This document shows, one piece after another, positions 1 through 8,606 of a stretch of 56,671 nucleotides of DNA; position 1 is the stretch's first letter; each line of letters opens with the position of its first letter. Both the position numbers and the translations under genes were made by a program. Under the pieces are notes generated by a model. The model was not told the DNA's origin. It saw only the letters and a list, made by a program, of their open reading frames with translations, and searched no databases. Location: assembly GCF_026719745.1 (NCBI RefSeq), contig NZ_JAPPRQ010000010.1:536-57206 (forward strand), given 5' to 3'. Source of the DNA: Clostridium sp. ZS2-4. Its GTDB lineage: Bacteria; Bacillota; Clostridia; Clostridiales; Clostridiaceae.

Positions 1-183
1 ATGTATAATGTTTCATTGGTTATATTTGCACTTAGTTTCATATATTATATATATTTAATACTTTTTCGCAAAACAGACGGAATTGATATAGCACTTTTAA
101 CATGGATAGAAACATTATTGGGTGTGAATTGTATTTCGTGGAAATTTAGCAGGGACAGTTTGAATAAATTAGTAAACAAATAA
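1..183 (+). CDS. Small hypothetical membrane protein, possibly 5'-truncated by the window edge
   Basis: This 60-residue frame starts at the first base of the window, so the true start may lie outside. The N-terminal half is one hydrophobic segment rich in Ile, Leu and Tyr (about residues 3-23), followed by a polar stretch and a second weakly hydrophobic part (about 29-47). I recognise no family. An intrinsic terminator follows about 45 bases after the stop, which supports a real transcription unit ending here. It could also be the C-terminal end of a longer membrane protein. Confidence 0.4.
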   Translation: MYNVSLVIFALSFIYYIYLILFRKTDGIDIALLTWIETLLGVNCISWKFSRDSLNKLVNK

Positions 184-227
184 TATAAAGCACTTTTATA
201 TATAAATAAATCCCCATACTTAAACTA

Positions 228-253
228 AGGAATAGCTCCTGCTATTCCTTTTT
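228..253 (+). terminator. Intrinsic terminator after the first gene
   Basis: A perfect 9-bp stem, AGGAATAGC with GCTATTCCT, closes a TCCT loop and is followed directly by TTTTTA. Confidence 0.85.
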
Positions 254-332
254 ATATTTCTTGGTATTTTTTATAGTTGTAATTGCTAGGTGAAGAAGCT
301 TATAGTGTCTTTGTGAAAAGCGAATTATATAC

Positions 333-357
333 ACGAACACGTGCAGAAAATGTTCGT
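333..357 (+). promoter_or_regulatory. PurR-like operator: two inverted CGAAC boxes
   Basis: ACGAACA (333-339) and TGTTCGT (351-357) form an inverted repeat. Read on the minus strand, the second box is CGAACATT, which fits the core of the Bacillus PurBox (CGAACWWT). The core CGAA tetranucleotides are 15 nt apart, close to the 16-17 nt spacing of paired PurBoxes. The site sits just upstream of the permease -35 element. That PurR binds here is inferred from the match and from the purine-related gene. Confidence 0.5.
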
Positions 358-394
358 TACAAACGAAACGAAAGAAAAAAATACAAAAAAAATA

Positions 395-423
395 TTCGCA
401 AATATGGTTTTTTATGATATAAT
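395..423 (+). promoter_or_regulatory. SigA-type promoter of the purine permease gene
   Basis: TTCGCA at 395-400 and a perfect TATAAT at 418-423 are separated by 17 nt. Transcription would start near 430, giving a leader of about 90 nt. I found no riboswitch fold in this leader. The rest of the gene-free stretch 184-522 is AT-rich with no further feature. Confidence 0.7.
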
Positions 424-522
424 GAATTTGCAAAAGATGTCGAAAAAATGAAATTTATTTATGAAAATTATATATGCATTAAATGAGTAATTGACAAAAG
501 AGAAAACTAAGGGGGAAGAAAA

Positions 523-1854
523 ATGAAAAAAAACACATCTGTATATGATTTAGATGGTATACCACCGTTAGGGCATGCCATTCCATTGGGGCTGCAGCAT
601 ATTTTAGCCATGTTTGCAGGGAATGTAGCACCTTTAATTATTCTTGCAAATGCACTTAAGTTGCCTATGCAAGAAAAAACATTTTTAATTCAATGTGCTA
701 TGTTTATAGCAGGAGCAGCTACTTTAATTCAACTTTATCCTGTTGGACCAATTGGGGCAAGACTTCCTATAGTTCAAGGAACAAGTTTTGGATTTTTACC
801 AACATGTATAGCTATATCAGCAAGATATGGACTTGCTGGTGTACTAGGGGCATCATTTATTGGTGGATTTTTTGAAATGATTTTAGGAGCTTTTTTAAAA
901 CCACTTCGTAAGTATTTCCCACCAGTTGTTACAGGAACTGTGCTATTATCAATTGGATTATCTCTTTTACCAACAGGAATCAAATATTTTGCAGGTGGTG
1001 TTGGAGCAAAAGATTTTGGTTCACCATCTAACCTTTTGTTAGGTACAATTGTTTTGGTAACAATTTTATTTTTCAAACAGTTTACTAAAGGAATTACAAG
1101 TATGTCTTCCATACTAATTGGACTTGTTGTAGGATATGTTGTTGCAATACCTATGGGGAAAATTGATTTTACTGGAGTAGCTCAAGCAGGATGGTTTGAA
1201 TTTCCTATGCCTTTTAAATATGGAATGGAATTTCATGCAGATGCTATAGCTGCAATGCTTCTAATGTATTTAGTTACAGCAGTAGAAACAGTTGGAGATA
1301 TTTCTGGAGTTACAATTGGAGGAGCAAATAGAGAAGCTACGGATAAAGAACTTTCAGGTGGAGTTATCGCTGATGGATTTGCTAGTTCTTTAGCTGCAAT
1401 TTTCAATGTTTTACCGAATACATCTTATAGTCAAAATGTTGGAATGACTGCATTAACAGGTATTATGAGTAGATTTGTAGTTGCTATAGGAGCTGGCTTC
1501 TTAATTGTATGTGGTCTATTCCCAAAAGTAGGAGCAGTTGTTGCTTTAATGCCTCAAAGTGTATTAGGAGGTGCTGCTATAGTTATGTTCTCCATGATTG
1601 CGGTAAGTGGTATTAATCTTATTACTAGACAACCGCTTTCAGGAAAAAATAGTATTATTGTTGCTGTTGCTATGGGATTAGGTTTTGGGCTTGGTTCTGT
1701 ACCAGAAGCATTAGCATATTTCCCAGAGACCGTAAAAATGATTTTTGGAGGTTCTGGTATTGTTGTTACTGGTATAATTGCACTTGTATTAAATGTAATT
1801 TTACCAGCAGATGAAGAAAAAACTGCAATACAAAAAGAAGCTGAACCTGCTTAA
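523..1854 (+). CDS. NCS2/NAT family xanthine (purine) permease
   Basis: This is a 443-residue polytopic membrane protein of the nucleobase:cation symporter-2 family, which imports xanthine, urate or uracil with protons. The family's QH pair is at residues 25-26. The NAT signature QNVGMTALTG starts at Q304 and has the TG ending seen in purine rather than uracil carriers. Repeated Gly/Pro-rich transmembrane segments fill the whole length, which is normal for the family. An AAGGGGGAAG ribosome binding site precedes the ATG. It lies directly upstream of a xanthine-dehydrogenase-type operon behind PurR-like boxes, so xanthine or a related purine is the likely substrate. Exact specificity is not settled by sequence. 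Confidence 0.9.
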   Translation: MKKNTSVYDLDGIPPLGHAIPLGLQHILAMFAGNVAPLIILANALKLPMQEKTFLIQCAMFIAGAATLIQLYPVGPIGARLPIVQGTSFGFLPTCIAISARYGLAGVLGASFIGGFFEMILGAFLKPLRKYFPPVVTGTVLLSIGLSLLPTGIKYFAGGVGAKDFGSPSNLLLGTIVLVTILFFKQFTKGITSMSSILIGLVVGYVVAIPMGKIDFTGVAQAGWFEFPMPFKYGMEFHADAIAAMLLMYLVTAVETVGDISGVTIGGANREATDKELSGGVIADGFASSLAAIFNVLPNTSYSQNVGMTALTGIMSRFVVAIGAGFLIVCGLFPKVGAVVALMPQSVLGGAAIVMFSMIAVSGINLITRQPLSGKNSIIVAVAMGLGFGLGSVPEALAYFPETVKMIFGGSGIVVTGIIALVLNVILPADEEKTAIQKEAEPA

Positions 1855-1905
1855 TAATTATAGAAATTCATAATATATAATCATTAAATAAATAAATAAA
1901 GTAAG

Positions 1906-1965
1906 AAGCCCGTAAAGCCTTCAGAGTATATGTAATATATTAATGAAGAGCTAGGGCTTTTTTTG
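1906..1965 (+). terminator. Terminator or attenuator between permease and hydroxylase genes
   Basis: AAGCCC (1906-1911) pairs with GGGCTT (1954-1959), with an inner CTTCA/TGAAG helix, and the stem runs into a run of seven or more T. It ends the permease transcript. Because it lies in the leader of the next operon it could also act as an attenuator. Confidence 0.65.
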
Positions 1966-2006
1966 GAGAATAGGACTTTGTTTTACATTAAAAGGGAGGA
2001 ATACAA

Positions 2007-2795
2007 GTGATTACAATAAAAAATTATACACTTCCAGAAACATTAAAAGAAGCGTACAAGATTTTAAATGAAAAAAGAAATAATGTAATTTTAGGTGGTT
2101 GTGCTTTTTTAAGAATGGGATCAAAAAAAATTGAAACTGCTGTTGATTTATCTAAACTTGAGTTAAATTATATAAATGAGAATGATGAAACAATTGAAAT
2201 AGGAGCAATGACTACTTTCCGTGAAATAGAAACAAATTCTATTTTAAAGAAATATTTTAATGGAGTACTGCCTAAATCAGTAGAAAATATTGTAGGAGTT
2301 CAACTTAGAAATATTGTTACTGTAGGTGGAACTGTTTATTCAAAATATGGATTTTCGGATTTTATTACAGCACTACTTTCACTTGATGCTGAAGTTATAT
2401 TGTATAAGCAAGGAAGAGTGTCTTTAGAAAAATATTTAGAACAGGATGTAAAAAAAGACATATTAGTAAAAGTAATTATTCCAAAGACATCTAGAAAAGC
2501 AGCTTTTCAGATGATGAGAAATTCTAGAAGTGATTATGCAATTTTAAATGTAGCTGTTTCAAATAAAGATAATGACTGGAAGATAGTAGTGGGAGCTAGA
2601 CCACAAAGAGCAAAAATTGCTAAAGAGGCATCGCAATATCTTTCTAAAAGTAATAAATCTATTGAAAAAATTGAAGAAGCAGCTTTAATGGCATCAAAAG
2701 AATTAAATTTTGAAAGCAACATGAGAGGAAGCAGAGAATATCGTGAAGCAATCTGCAAAGTACTTGTAAAAAGAGCAGTAATGGAGGTTTTATAA
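2007..2795 (+). CDS. Molybdenum hydroxylase (xanthine dehydrogenase type), FAD-binding subunit
   Basis: At 262 residues this matches the medium, FAD-binding subunit of three-subunit molybdenum hydroxylases (CoxM/XdhB type). It passes electrons from the iron-sulfur subunit to FAD and on to an acceptor. The two FAD-contact motifs appear as LGGCAFLRMG near residue 30 and VGGTVYSKYGFSD near residue 108; both are slightly atypical. The start is a GTG 7-8 bases after GGGAGGA. The stop overlaps the ATG of the 2Fe-2S subunit by one base, so the three subunits are probably translated together. The accessory genes downstream mark it as part of a selenium-dependent hydroxylase system. Confidence 0.9.
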   Translation: MITIKNYTLPETLKEAYKILNEKRNNVILGGCAFLRMGSKKIETAVDLSKLELNYINENDETIEIGAMTTFREIETNSILKKYFNGVLPKSVENIVGVQLRNIVTVGGTVYSKYGFSDFITALLSLDAEVILYKQGRVSLEKYLEQDVKKDILVKVIIPKTSRKAAFQMMRNSRSDYAILNVAVSNKDNDWKIVVGARPQRAKIAKEASQYLSKSNKSIEKIEEAALMASKELNFESNMRGSREYREAICKVLVKRAVMEVL

Positions 2796-3244
2796 TGAAA
2801 ATAAAAGTTACTATTAATAATAAATATATGGAACTAGAAGCAGCATATGATGAATTTTTAGTAGATACTCTTAGAAGATATGGTTTTTTAAGTGTAAAAA
2901 AAGGCTGTGATACAGGATCTTGTGGATTATGTACTGTATGGGTTGATGAAAAACCAGTACTTTCATGTTCAACTCTTGCACCAACAGTAAATGGTAAGAA
3001 TATTACAACTATAGAGGGTATACAAAAAGAGGCAAGTGAGTTTGCAGAATTTCTGGTAAATGAAGGAGCAGAACAATGTGGTTTCTGCAGTCCTGGATTT
3101 ATTATGACTGTAATTGCCATGAAAAAAGAACTTAAAAATCCAACAGAAGAAGATATTGTTCACTATCTAACAGGAAATTTATGTAGATGTACTGGGTATG
3201 TTGGACAGTTAAGAGCAGTTAAAAAATATTTGGGGGTAGTATAA
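2795..3244 (+). CDS. Molybdenum hydroxylase, 2Fe-2S subunit
   Basis: This 149-residue protein carries both iron-sulfur sites of the small hydroxylase subunit. Cys38, Cys43, Cys46 and Cys58 form the plant-ferredoxin-type cluster, and Cys95, Cys98, Cys130 and Cys132 form the four-helix-bundle cluster in the motifs QCGFCSPG and CRCTGY. It carries electrons from the molybdenum site to FAD. GGAGG at 2783-2787 serves an ATG that overlaps the previous stop by one base. All eight ligands are present, so the protein looks intact. Confidence 0.95.
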   Translation: MKIKVTINNKYMELEAAYDEFLVDTLRRYGFLSVKKGCDTGSCGLCTVWVDEKPVLSCSTLAPTVNGKNITTIEGIQKEASEFAEFLVNEGAEQCGFCSPGFIMTVIAMKKELKNPTEEDIVHYLTGNLCRCTGYVGQLRAVKKYLGVV

Positions 3245-3246
3245 GG

Positions 3247-5547
3247 ATGAAAGTTGTAAATAAGCCAATTTCAAAAATTGATGGTATGGATATTGCAACA
3301 GGTAAACCTGTTTATACGGATGATTTAAATATTAACAATAATGCTTTAGTTTTAAAAATACTTAGAAGTCCACATGCCTTTGCAAAAATAAAATCTATTA
3401 ATACTGAGATAGCAGAAAAAGTACCAGGAGTAGAGTGTATATTGACATATAAGGATGTACCAAATGTTAGGTTTACTTTAGCTGGTCAATCATATCCAGA
3501 ACCTTCACCTTATGACAGATTAATTTTAGATGAGTGTGTTCGTTATGTAGGAGATGAGGTTGCAATAGTAGCTGCGGTAGATGAGAAGACAGCGGTAAAA
3601 GCTATGAATCTTATTAAAGTAGACTACGAAGTTTTAGAACCAGTTTTAGATTTTGAAAAAGCAGAAGGACATACATCTGTGGTTCATTCAGAAGATGATT
3701 TACAATTAAATATGGATATTGGAATGCAGAAGGAAAAAAATATAGCAGCTTCGTGTAAAATGGAAGTTGGAGATATAGAGAAAGAATTAGAAGAAAGTGA
3801 TGTCGTGGTAGAAGAAACCTATTATACACAGGCACAGGCTCATGCAATGATGGAAAGCTACAGAGCATTTAACTATATGGATCATGCTGGAAGACTTACA
3901 ATTGTAAGTTCTACACAAATACCTTTCCATGTTAGAAGACATGTTGCAAGAGCACTTCAAATTCCTAAAAGTAAGGTTAGAGTAATTAAGCCAAGAATTG
4001 GTGGAGGATTTGGTGGAAAGCAAACGGCAGCAGTAGAGATTTTTACAGCCATAGTTACTTTGAAAACAGGAAAGCCATCAAAGATTATATATGACAGAAG
4101 AGAAACTTTTGGTTGTACAACTAGCCGTCATGCTATGAGAATCAAAGTTAGACTTGGAGCAGATAAAGAAGGGAATATTAAAGCTGTAGATATGACTGCT
4201 TTATCAGATACAGGTGCTTATGGTGAACATGCTTCAACTGTATTTGGTGTTGCGGGATATAAAACTCTTCCTTTGTATAATAAAGCAAAGGCATCACGAT
4301 ATATGGGAAATGTAGTTTATACAAATAAAATGCCTGCTGGTGCTTTAAGAGGATATGGAGTTACCCAAGGAATATTTGCTCTTGAATCAGCGGTAAATCA
4401 ATTAGCTGAGAAATTAGGTATGGATCCTACTGAATTACGTGAAAAAAATCTAATTAAACAAGGAGAAACACATCCTATTTTAGGACATACTGAAGATGGT
4501 AGTCCAAATGAATTAAAAAGCTCTACTTTGGATAAGTGTATAGAGAGAGGTAAAGAGCTGATAGGATGGGATGAAAAATATCCTAGAAAAGTCATTAGTA
4601 ATACTAAAGTTAGAGCTGTTGGTATGGCAATTACTATGCAGGGTTCGGGAATAGCAGGTATAGATACAGCTTCAGCAGTAATTAAATTAAATGATGATGG
4701 ATTTTATACACTTTTCTTAGGTTCTACTGATATGGGAACAGGAAGTGACACTATCCTTGCTCAAATGGCATCAGAAATTTTAGAAACTACTATGGACAAA
4801 ATAATTGTACATGCAGCAGATACAGATATTTCACCATATGATACTGGTTCATATGCTTCAAGTACAACTTATGTTACTGGAAATGCAGTTATAAAGGCTG
4901 CTGAAGATATGAAAAAACAAATAATAGAAAATGCAGCAAAGCTTTTAGGTGTGAATGAAGAAGAAGTAGAATTTGATGGAGAATTTGTAAAAACTATAGA
5001 TGGAAAACAGTCCTTATCTCTTGACGAAATAGCACAGCGTTTAATATCAGGAGAAGGTAAAAATCAACTTATAGGAACAGGTACTTTTGGTGGAGATACA
5101 AGTCCTCCTCCATTTATAGCAGGTTTTGCAGAAGTTGAAGTTGATACAGAAACAGGAAAAATAGAACTAATAGATTATGTGGCAGCAGTAGATTGTGGAA
5201 CTGTTATTAATCCTAATCTTGCACGTATACAAGTAGAAGGCGGATTAGTACAAGGAATAGGAATGGCAATGTACGAAGATGTACAATATAGTAACAAAGG
5301 AAAGATGATTTCAGATACTTTTATGCAGTATAAAATTCCTTGTAGAAAGGATATTAATAAAATTACTGTGGATTTCGTAAGCAGCTATGAGCCAACAGGA
5401 CCATTTGGGGCAAAATCTGTAGGAGAGGTTGTAATTAATACCCCACCTCCAGCAATTGCTCATGCGGTATCTAATGCAGTTGGTGTAAATGTAAGAAGTT
5501 TGCCTATTACACCAGAGAAGGTTTTAAAAGGAATAATGGAAAAATAA
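3247..5547 (+). CDS. Molybdenum hydroxylase (xanthine/purine hydroxylase type), molybdopterin-binding catalytic subunit
   Basis: This 766-residue large subunit of the xanthine oxidase family hydroxylates a purine or related heterocycle at the Moco site. The cofactor loop GGGFGGK is at residues 252-258, and the general-base Glu of this family fits E727 in the C-terminal motif KSVGEVVINTPPPA. The surrounding YqeC, MocA, YqeB and XdhC genes make a selenium-dependent enzyme likely; in such enzymes the selenium is labile and not encoded as selenocysteine, and I see no in-frame TGA. It follows the 2Fe-2S gene by two bases. Xanthine is the best guess because of the permease upstream. Nicotinate or other purines remain possible. 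Confidence 0.9.
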   Translation: MKVVNKPISKIDGMDIATGKPVYTDDLNINNNALVLKILRSPHAFAKIKSINTEIAEKVPGVECILTYKDVPNVRFTLAGQSYPEPSPYDRLILDECVRYVGDEVAIVAAVDEKTAVKAMNLIKVDYEVLEPVLDFEKAEGHTSVVHSEDDLQLNMDIGMQKEKNIAASCKMEVGDIEKELEESDVVVEETYYTQAQAHAMMESYRAFNYMDHAGRLTIVSSTQIPFHVRRHVARALQIPKSKVRVIKPRIGGGFGGKQTAAVEIFTAIVTLKTGKPSKIIYDRRETFGCTTSRHAMRIKVRLGADKEGNIKAVDMTALSDTGAYGEHASTVFGVAGYKTLPLYNKAKASRYMGNVVYTNKMPAGALRGYGVTQGIFALESAVNQLAEKLGMDPTELREKNLIKQGETHPILGHTEDGSPNELKSSTLDKCIERGKELIGWDEKYPRKVISNTKVRAVGMAITMQGSGIAGIDTASAVIKLNDDGFYTLFLGSTDMGTGSDTILAQMASEILETTMDKIIVHAADTDISPYDTGSYASSTTYVTGNAVIKAAEDMKKQIIENAAKLLGVNEEEVEFDGEFVKTIDGKQSLSLDEIAQRLISGEGKNQLIGTGTFGGDTSPPPFIAGFAEVEVDTETGKIELIDYVAAVDCGTVINPNLARIQVEGGLVQGIGMAMYEDVQYSNKGKMISDTFMQYKIPCRKDINKITVDFVSSYEPTGPFGAKSVGEVVINTPPPAIAHAVSNAVGVNVRSLPITPEKVLKGIMEK

Positions 5548-5552
5548 TAAAA

Positions 5553-5576
5553 TGGGGCTGTATAGCCCCAATTTTA
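5553..5576 (+). terminator. Terminator after the hydroxylase structural genes
   Basis: TGGGGCT (5553-5559) and AGCCCCA (5564-5570) form a 7-bp stem around GTAT, followed by a short TTTTATT tract. It lies before the accessory genes and may let the subunits be made in excess over the maturation proteins. Confidence 0.75.
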
Positions 5577-5601
5577 TTAATGAAACAAAAAAGGTGATTT
5601 T

Positions 5602-6348
5602 ATGGAACTTTCTAGTTATGTTGGATTAAAACAAAAAGATATTATATCAATTGTAGGGGCTGGTGGTAAAACATCCTTTATGTTTCAATTAGCTCAAGAT
5701 ATTAAGAAAAATAAGAGTAAGGTTTTATTAACAACCACAACGAAGATTTATGTTCCACAAAAGGAACAGTATGATTTTATCTGTATAGGTGAAAAAGAAT
5801 TTTCAAAGTATGCAGATATAGATAAAAAAGGAATTTATGTTTATGGGACAAAAGTAAATTTAGAAAATAAAATTATTGGATTAGGAGAAAAATATTTAGA
5901 TAAACTAGTTTCAAAATTTGATTATGTGCTTATAGAAGCAGATGGTGCTAAAAAGAAGCCAATTAAAGGATGGAATGATAATGAACCTGTTATATATGAA
6001 GGAACTACAAAAACAATAGGAATTTTAGATATTCAAACAGTTGGAATGAAGATATGTGAAAGTAATGTTCACAGAAGTGAACAGTTTTGTAAAATTACTA
6101 ATTCAAATCAAGGAGAAAATATAACACTTGAACATTTATTAAATGTTATTTTTCATCAACAGGGATTGTTTAAAAATGCTAAAGGTGAAAAGATATTATT
6201 TATTAATAAAGCTGATGATTCATATTATTTGAATCAAGCTGAACAATTAAAAAATGAGATTAATAAGTGCTGTCCAAAATTTTTAAATAAAATTGTTAGT
6301 GGAAGCATTAAGAATATTGCAAAACAAGGAGTAGAAATATTATTATGA
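5602..6348 (+). CDS. yqeC: Selenium-dependent hydroxylase accessory protein YqeC
   Basis: This 248-residue protein begins with a nucleotide-binding loop, IVGAGGKTSFMF, near residue 17, and has the EADGAKKKPIKGW motif near residue 112 typical of the YqeC family. The family is tied by genome context to the labile selenium cofactor of molybdenum hydroxylases; its exact reaction is not known to me. It overlaps the next gene by four bases (ATGA), so yqeC and mocA are translationally coupled. Confidence 0.88.
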   Translation: MELSSYVGLKQKDIISIVGAGGKTSFMFQLAQDIKKNKSKVLLTTTTKIYVPQKEQYDFICIGEKEFSKYADIDKKGIYVYGTKVNLENKIIGLGEKYLDKLVSKFDYVLIEADGAKKKPIKGWNDNEPVIYEGTTKTIGILDIQTVGMKICESNVHRSEQFCKITNSNQGENITLEHLLNVIFHQQGLFKNAKGEKILFINKADDSYYLNQAEQLKNEINKCCPKFLNKIVSGSIKNIAKQGVEILL

Positions 6349-6938
6349 TTACTGCTATCATAATGGCATCAGGATATTCGAGAAGAATGAAGGAGAATAA
6401 ACTTCTTTTAAAATATAAAGGTAAACCATTGATTCAGCAAACAATTGATATGGTTTTAAAGTGTGATTTTTCACAGATAATTTTAGTGGCCAGAGAAAAA
6501 GAAATATTACAATTTGGAAAAAACAGTGGATTAACTGTAATTGAAAATAAAAAGGCAGATAGAGGAATTAGTGAATCTATTAAGCTAGGGGTAATATCTG
6601 CTGATGAGTGTGATGGATATATGTTTTTTACAGCAGATCAACCTTTGTTAAATGTAGATATAATCAACAAACTACTACAATCATTTTACCAAGATAAATC
6701 TCATATTATTGTTCCTCATTATGCTGGAAGAAGAGGGAGTCCAGTTATATTTCCTGAAAAATTTAAACAAGACTTGATGCATTTAGAGGGAGATATAGGA
6801 GGGAAAATAATTATAAATAAATATTTTGAACAAGTACGGTTTGTAGAAATTGATGATGAAAAAAACTTATTTGATGTTGATACACAGGAAGATTATAAAA
6901 AAATATTAGAATGGGATGAGGCTGAAGATGATTTTTGA
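6345..6938 (+). CDS. mocA: Molybdenum cofactor cytidylyltransferase
   Basis: A 197-residue nucleotidyltransferase. The N-terminal motif MASGYSRRMKENKLLL is the Rossmann-like signature of MobA/MocA proteins. MocA attaches CMP to molybdopterin to give the dinucleotide cofactor (MCD) used by xanthine-dehydrogenase-family enzymes, which fits the hydroxylase upstream. The motif FTADQPLLN near residue 93 fits the metal/nucleotide site. It overlaps yqeC by four bases and overlaps the start of yqeB. Confidence 0.9.
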   Translation: MITAIIMASGYSRRMKENKLLLKYKGKPLIQQTIDMVLKCDFSQIILVAREKEILQFGKNSGLTVIENKKADRGISESIKLGVISADECDGYMFFTADQPLLNVDIINKLLQSFYQDKSHIIVPHYAGRRGSPVIFPEKFKQDLMHLEGDIGGKIIINKYFEQVRFVEIDDEKNLFDVDTQEDYKKILEWDEAEDDF

Positions 6939-7734
6939 TGAAATTGTTGTTGTTCGTGGCGGTGGAGATTTAGCTACTGGTACAATTCAAAGATTGCACA
7001 GATGTGGATTTAGAGTATTAGTTTTAGAAGTTCCAAAACCTACATCAATTAGAAGAAAGGTTTCATTTAGTGAAGCTATTTATGATGGAGAAATAGAAAT
7101 TGAGGGTATTACAGCAGTTCATGTGGATTATTTAGATGAAATTAAAAAGGCGTGGAATAATAATAAAATACCAGTTATTATAGATCCAAAAGGGCAGTAT
7201 ATAAAACAACTAAAACCCAATATAGTAGTTGATGCTATTATAGCTAAAAAGAATTTGGGAACTACAAAAGATATGGCAGACATAACTATAGCTCTTGGAC
7301 CAGGGTTTATAGCAGGAGAAGATGTTAACATAGTTATTGAAACAGCTAGAGGGCATGATTTAGGAAGAGTGATTTTTGAAGGAGAAGCGAAGAAAAATAC
7401 TGGTATTCCAGGAGTAATTGGGGGATATTCAAAAGAGAGAGTTATTCACTCGCCTTGTGATGGAATTATAGAAAATATTAAAGACATAGAAGCAATTGTA
7501 GAAAAGGACGAAATTATTGCTTATGTAGGAAATACTCCTGTAAAAGCAACAATTTCAGGATTGTTAAGAGGAATTATTAGAAATGGCAGCCAGGTAAGAG
7601 AAGGATTAAAAATAGCAGATATAGATCCTAGAATTTCAGAGAAGCCTAATTGTTATACAATTTCTGATAAAGCTAGAAATATTGCAGGAGGAGTTTTAGA
7701 AGCAATATTTTATCTGAAAAACAATAAAAGGTAG
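6928..7734 (+). CDS. yqeB: EF2563-family selenium-dependent molybdenum hydroxylase system protein YqeB
   Basis: This 268-residue protein opens with IVVVRGGGDLATG, the Rossmann-like nucleotide-binding start of the YqeB/EF2563 family, a marker of selenium-dependent molybdenum hydroxylases. I chose the ATG at 6928 because GATGAGG (6915-6921) sits six bases upstream; the in-frame ATG at 6916 lies inside that site and has none of its own. The gene overlaps the mocA stop. The C-terminal half contains Gly-rich stretches (VIGGYSKERVIHSP). Its biochemical role is unknown to me; selenium delivery or insertion is the inference from context. Confidence 0.85.
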   Translation: MIFDEIVVVRGGGDLATGTIQRLHRCGFRVLVLEVPKPTSIRRKVSFSEAIYDGEIEIEGITAVHVDYLDEIKKAWNNNKIPVIIDPKGQYIKQLKPNIVVDAIIAKKNLGTTKDMADITIALGPGFIAGEDVNIVIETARGHDLGRVIFEGEAKKNTGIPGVIGGYSKERVIHSPCDGIIENIKDIEAIVEKDEIIAYVGNTPVKATISGLLRGIIRNGSQVREGLKIADIDPRISEKPNCYTISDKARNIAGGVLEAIFYLKNNKR

Positions 7735-7742
7735 GGTAGTAT

Positions 7743-8552
7743 ATGGAAGAGAGAATTTTAAAAGAAATTTATGAAAGCTTATGTAGAGGGGAAAATGTGG
7801 CTCTTGCTTCTATTATTAAAAGTACAGGGTCAACTCCAGGGAAAAAAGGTGCACTAATGGCAGTTTGGCAGGATGGAAGAATTTTTGGAACTGTTGGTGG
7901 AGGAAGAGTAGAATATGAGATTAGACAAAAAGCTGTAGAATGTATTAAAGCTGAAGAGGATGGAGAGTTTCATTTCCAGCTGAATGAGCATGGAAATTTG
8001 AATATGCAGTGCGGTGGAGAAACAAAGGTATATATTAAGGTTTTTAAACCTAGACCCAGACTTTTAATTGTAGGTGGAGGACATATAGGAGTTGAACTCT
8101 TTAAATTAGCTAAAATACTAGATTTTTATACAGTAATTTTTGAGGATCGTGAAGAATTTGCTAATGAAAAAAGATTTGAAGAAGCAGATGAAATTATTGT
8201 TGGAAAATATGGAGAGAAAATTTCAAAATATCCTGTTAATAAAAATACCTATGTAGTTATTGTGACAAGGGGGCATGCACCTGATGCAGAAGCTCTTAGA
8301 GAAGTTGTGAATTCGGAAGCGGCATATATAGGAATGATAGGAAGCAAGAAAAAGACAGAGTATGTTATGAAAAATCTTATAGATGAAGGAATATCTAAAG
8401 AAGCATTAAAAAAGGTTTATGCACCAATAGGATTAAATATTTCATCTGGTGAGCCGAATGAAATAGCCTTTGGAATTATGAGTGAAATTTTATTGTTCAA
8501 AAATAAAGGTTCTTTAGAACATATGAAAGATATAAAGAAGATATTATTTTAA
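7743..8552 (+). CDS. XdhC/CoxI-family molybdenum cofactor insertion protein
   Basis: A 269-residue XdhC/CoxI family member, a chaperone that binds Moco and helps its sulfuration and insertion into xanthine-dehydrogenase-type enzymes. The N-terminal XdhC domain holds GTVGGGRVEYE near residue 57. The C-terminal Rossmann domain begins at LLIVGGGHIGVELF near residue 107 and ends with GLNISSGEPNEIAFGI. It lies eight bases after yqeB with an AGGTAGGG ribosome binding site, so it is in the same operon. Confidence 0.9.
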   Translation: MEERILKEIYESLCRGENVALASIIKSTGSTPGKKGALMAVWQDGRIFGTVGGGRVEYEIRQKAVECIKAEEDGEFHFQLNEHGNLNMQCGGETKVYIKVFKPRPRLLIVGGGHIGVELFKLAKILDFYTVIFEDREEFANEKRFEEADEIIVGKYGEKISKYPVNKNTYVVIVTRGHAPDAEALREVVNSEAAYIGMIGSKKKTEYVMKNLIDEGISKEALKKVYAPIGLNISSGEPNEIAFGIMSEILLFKNKGSLEHMKDIKKILF

Positions 8553-8557
8553 ATAAT

Positions 8558-8591
8558 TTTATGTTTAATTTTATATAAAATTAAACATAAA
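8558..8591. repeat. Perfect 34-bp AT-rich palindrome
   Basis: Bases 8558-8574 are the exact reverse complement of 8575-8591; the left arm contains TTATGTTTAATTTTA. It fills the gap between the XdhC-family gene and the molybdopterin-binding gene. No T-tract follows, so it is not a standard terminator. A regulator binding site or an mRNA-stabilising hairpin is possible. Confidence 0.8.
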
Positions 8592-8606
8592 TAAGAGGTG
8601 ATCAGT

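Noticed and set aside
242-433. 63-residue minus-strand frame
   Set aside because: It has no ribosome binding site, overlaps the permease promoter and operator, and is rich in His/Phe/Tyr in a way typical of AT-rich shadow frames.
523-523. Purine riboswitch in the permease leader (about 430-522)
   Set aside because: The conserved core (TATA, the GTTTCTACC-like loop and closing helix) is absent; the leader is plain AT-rich sequence.
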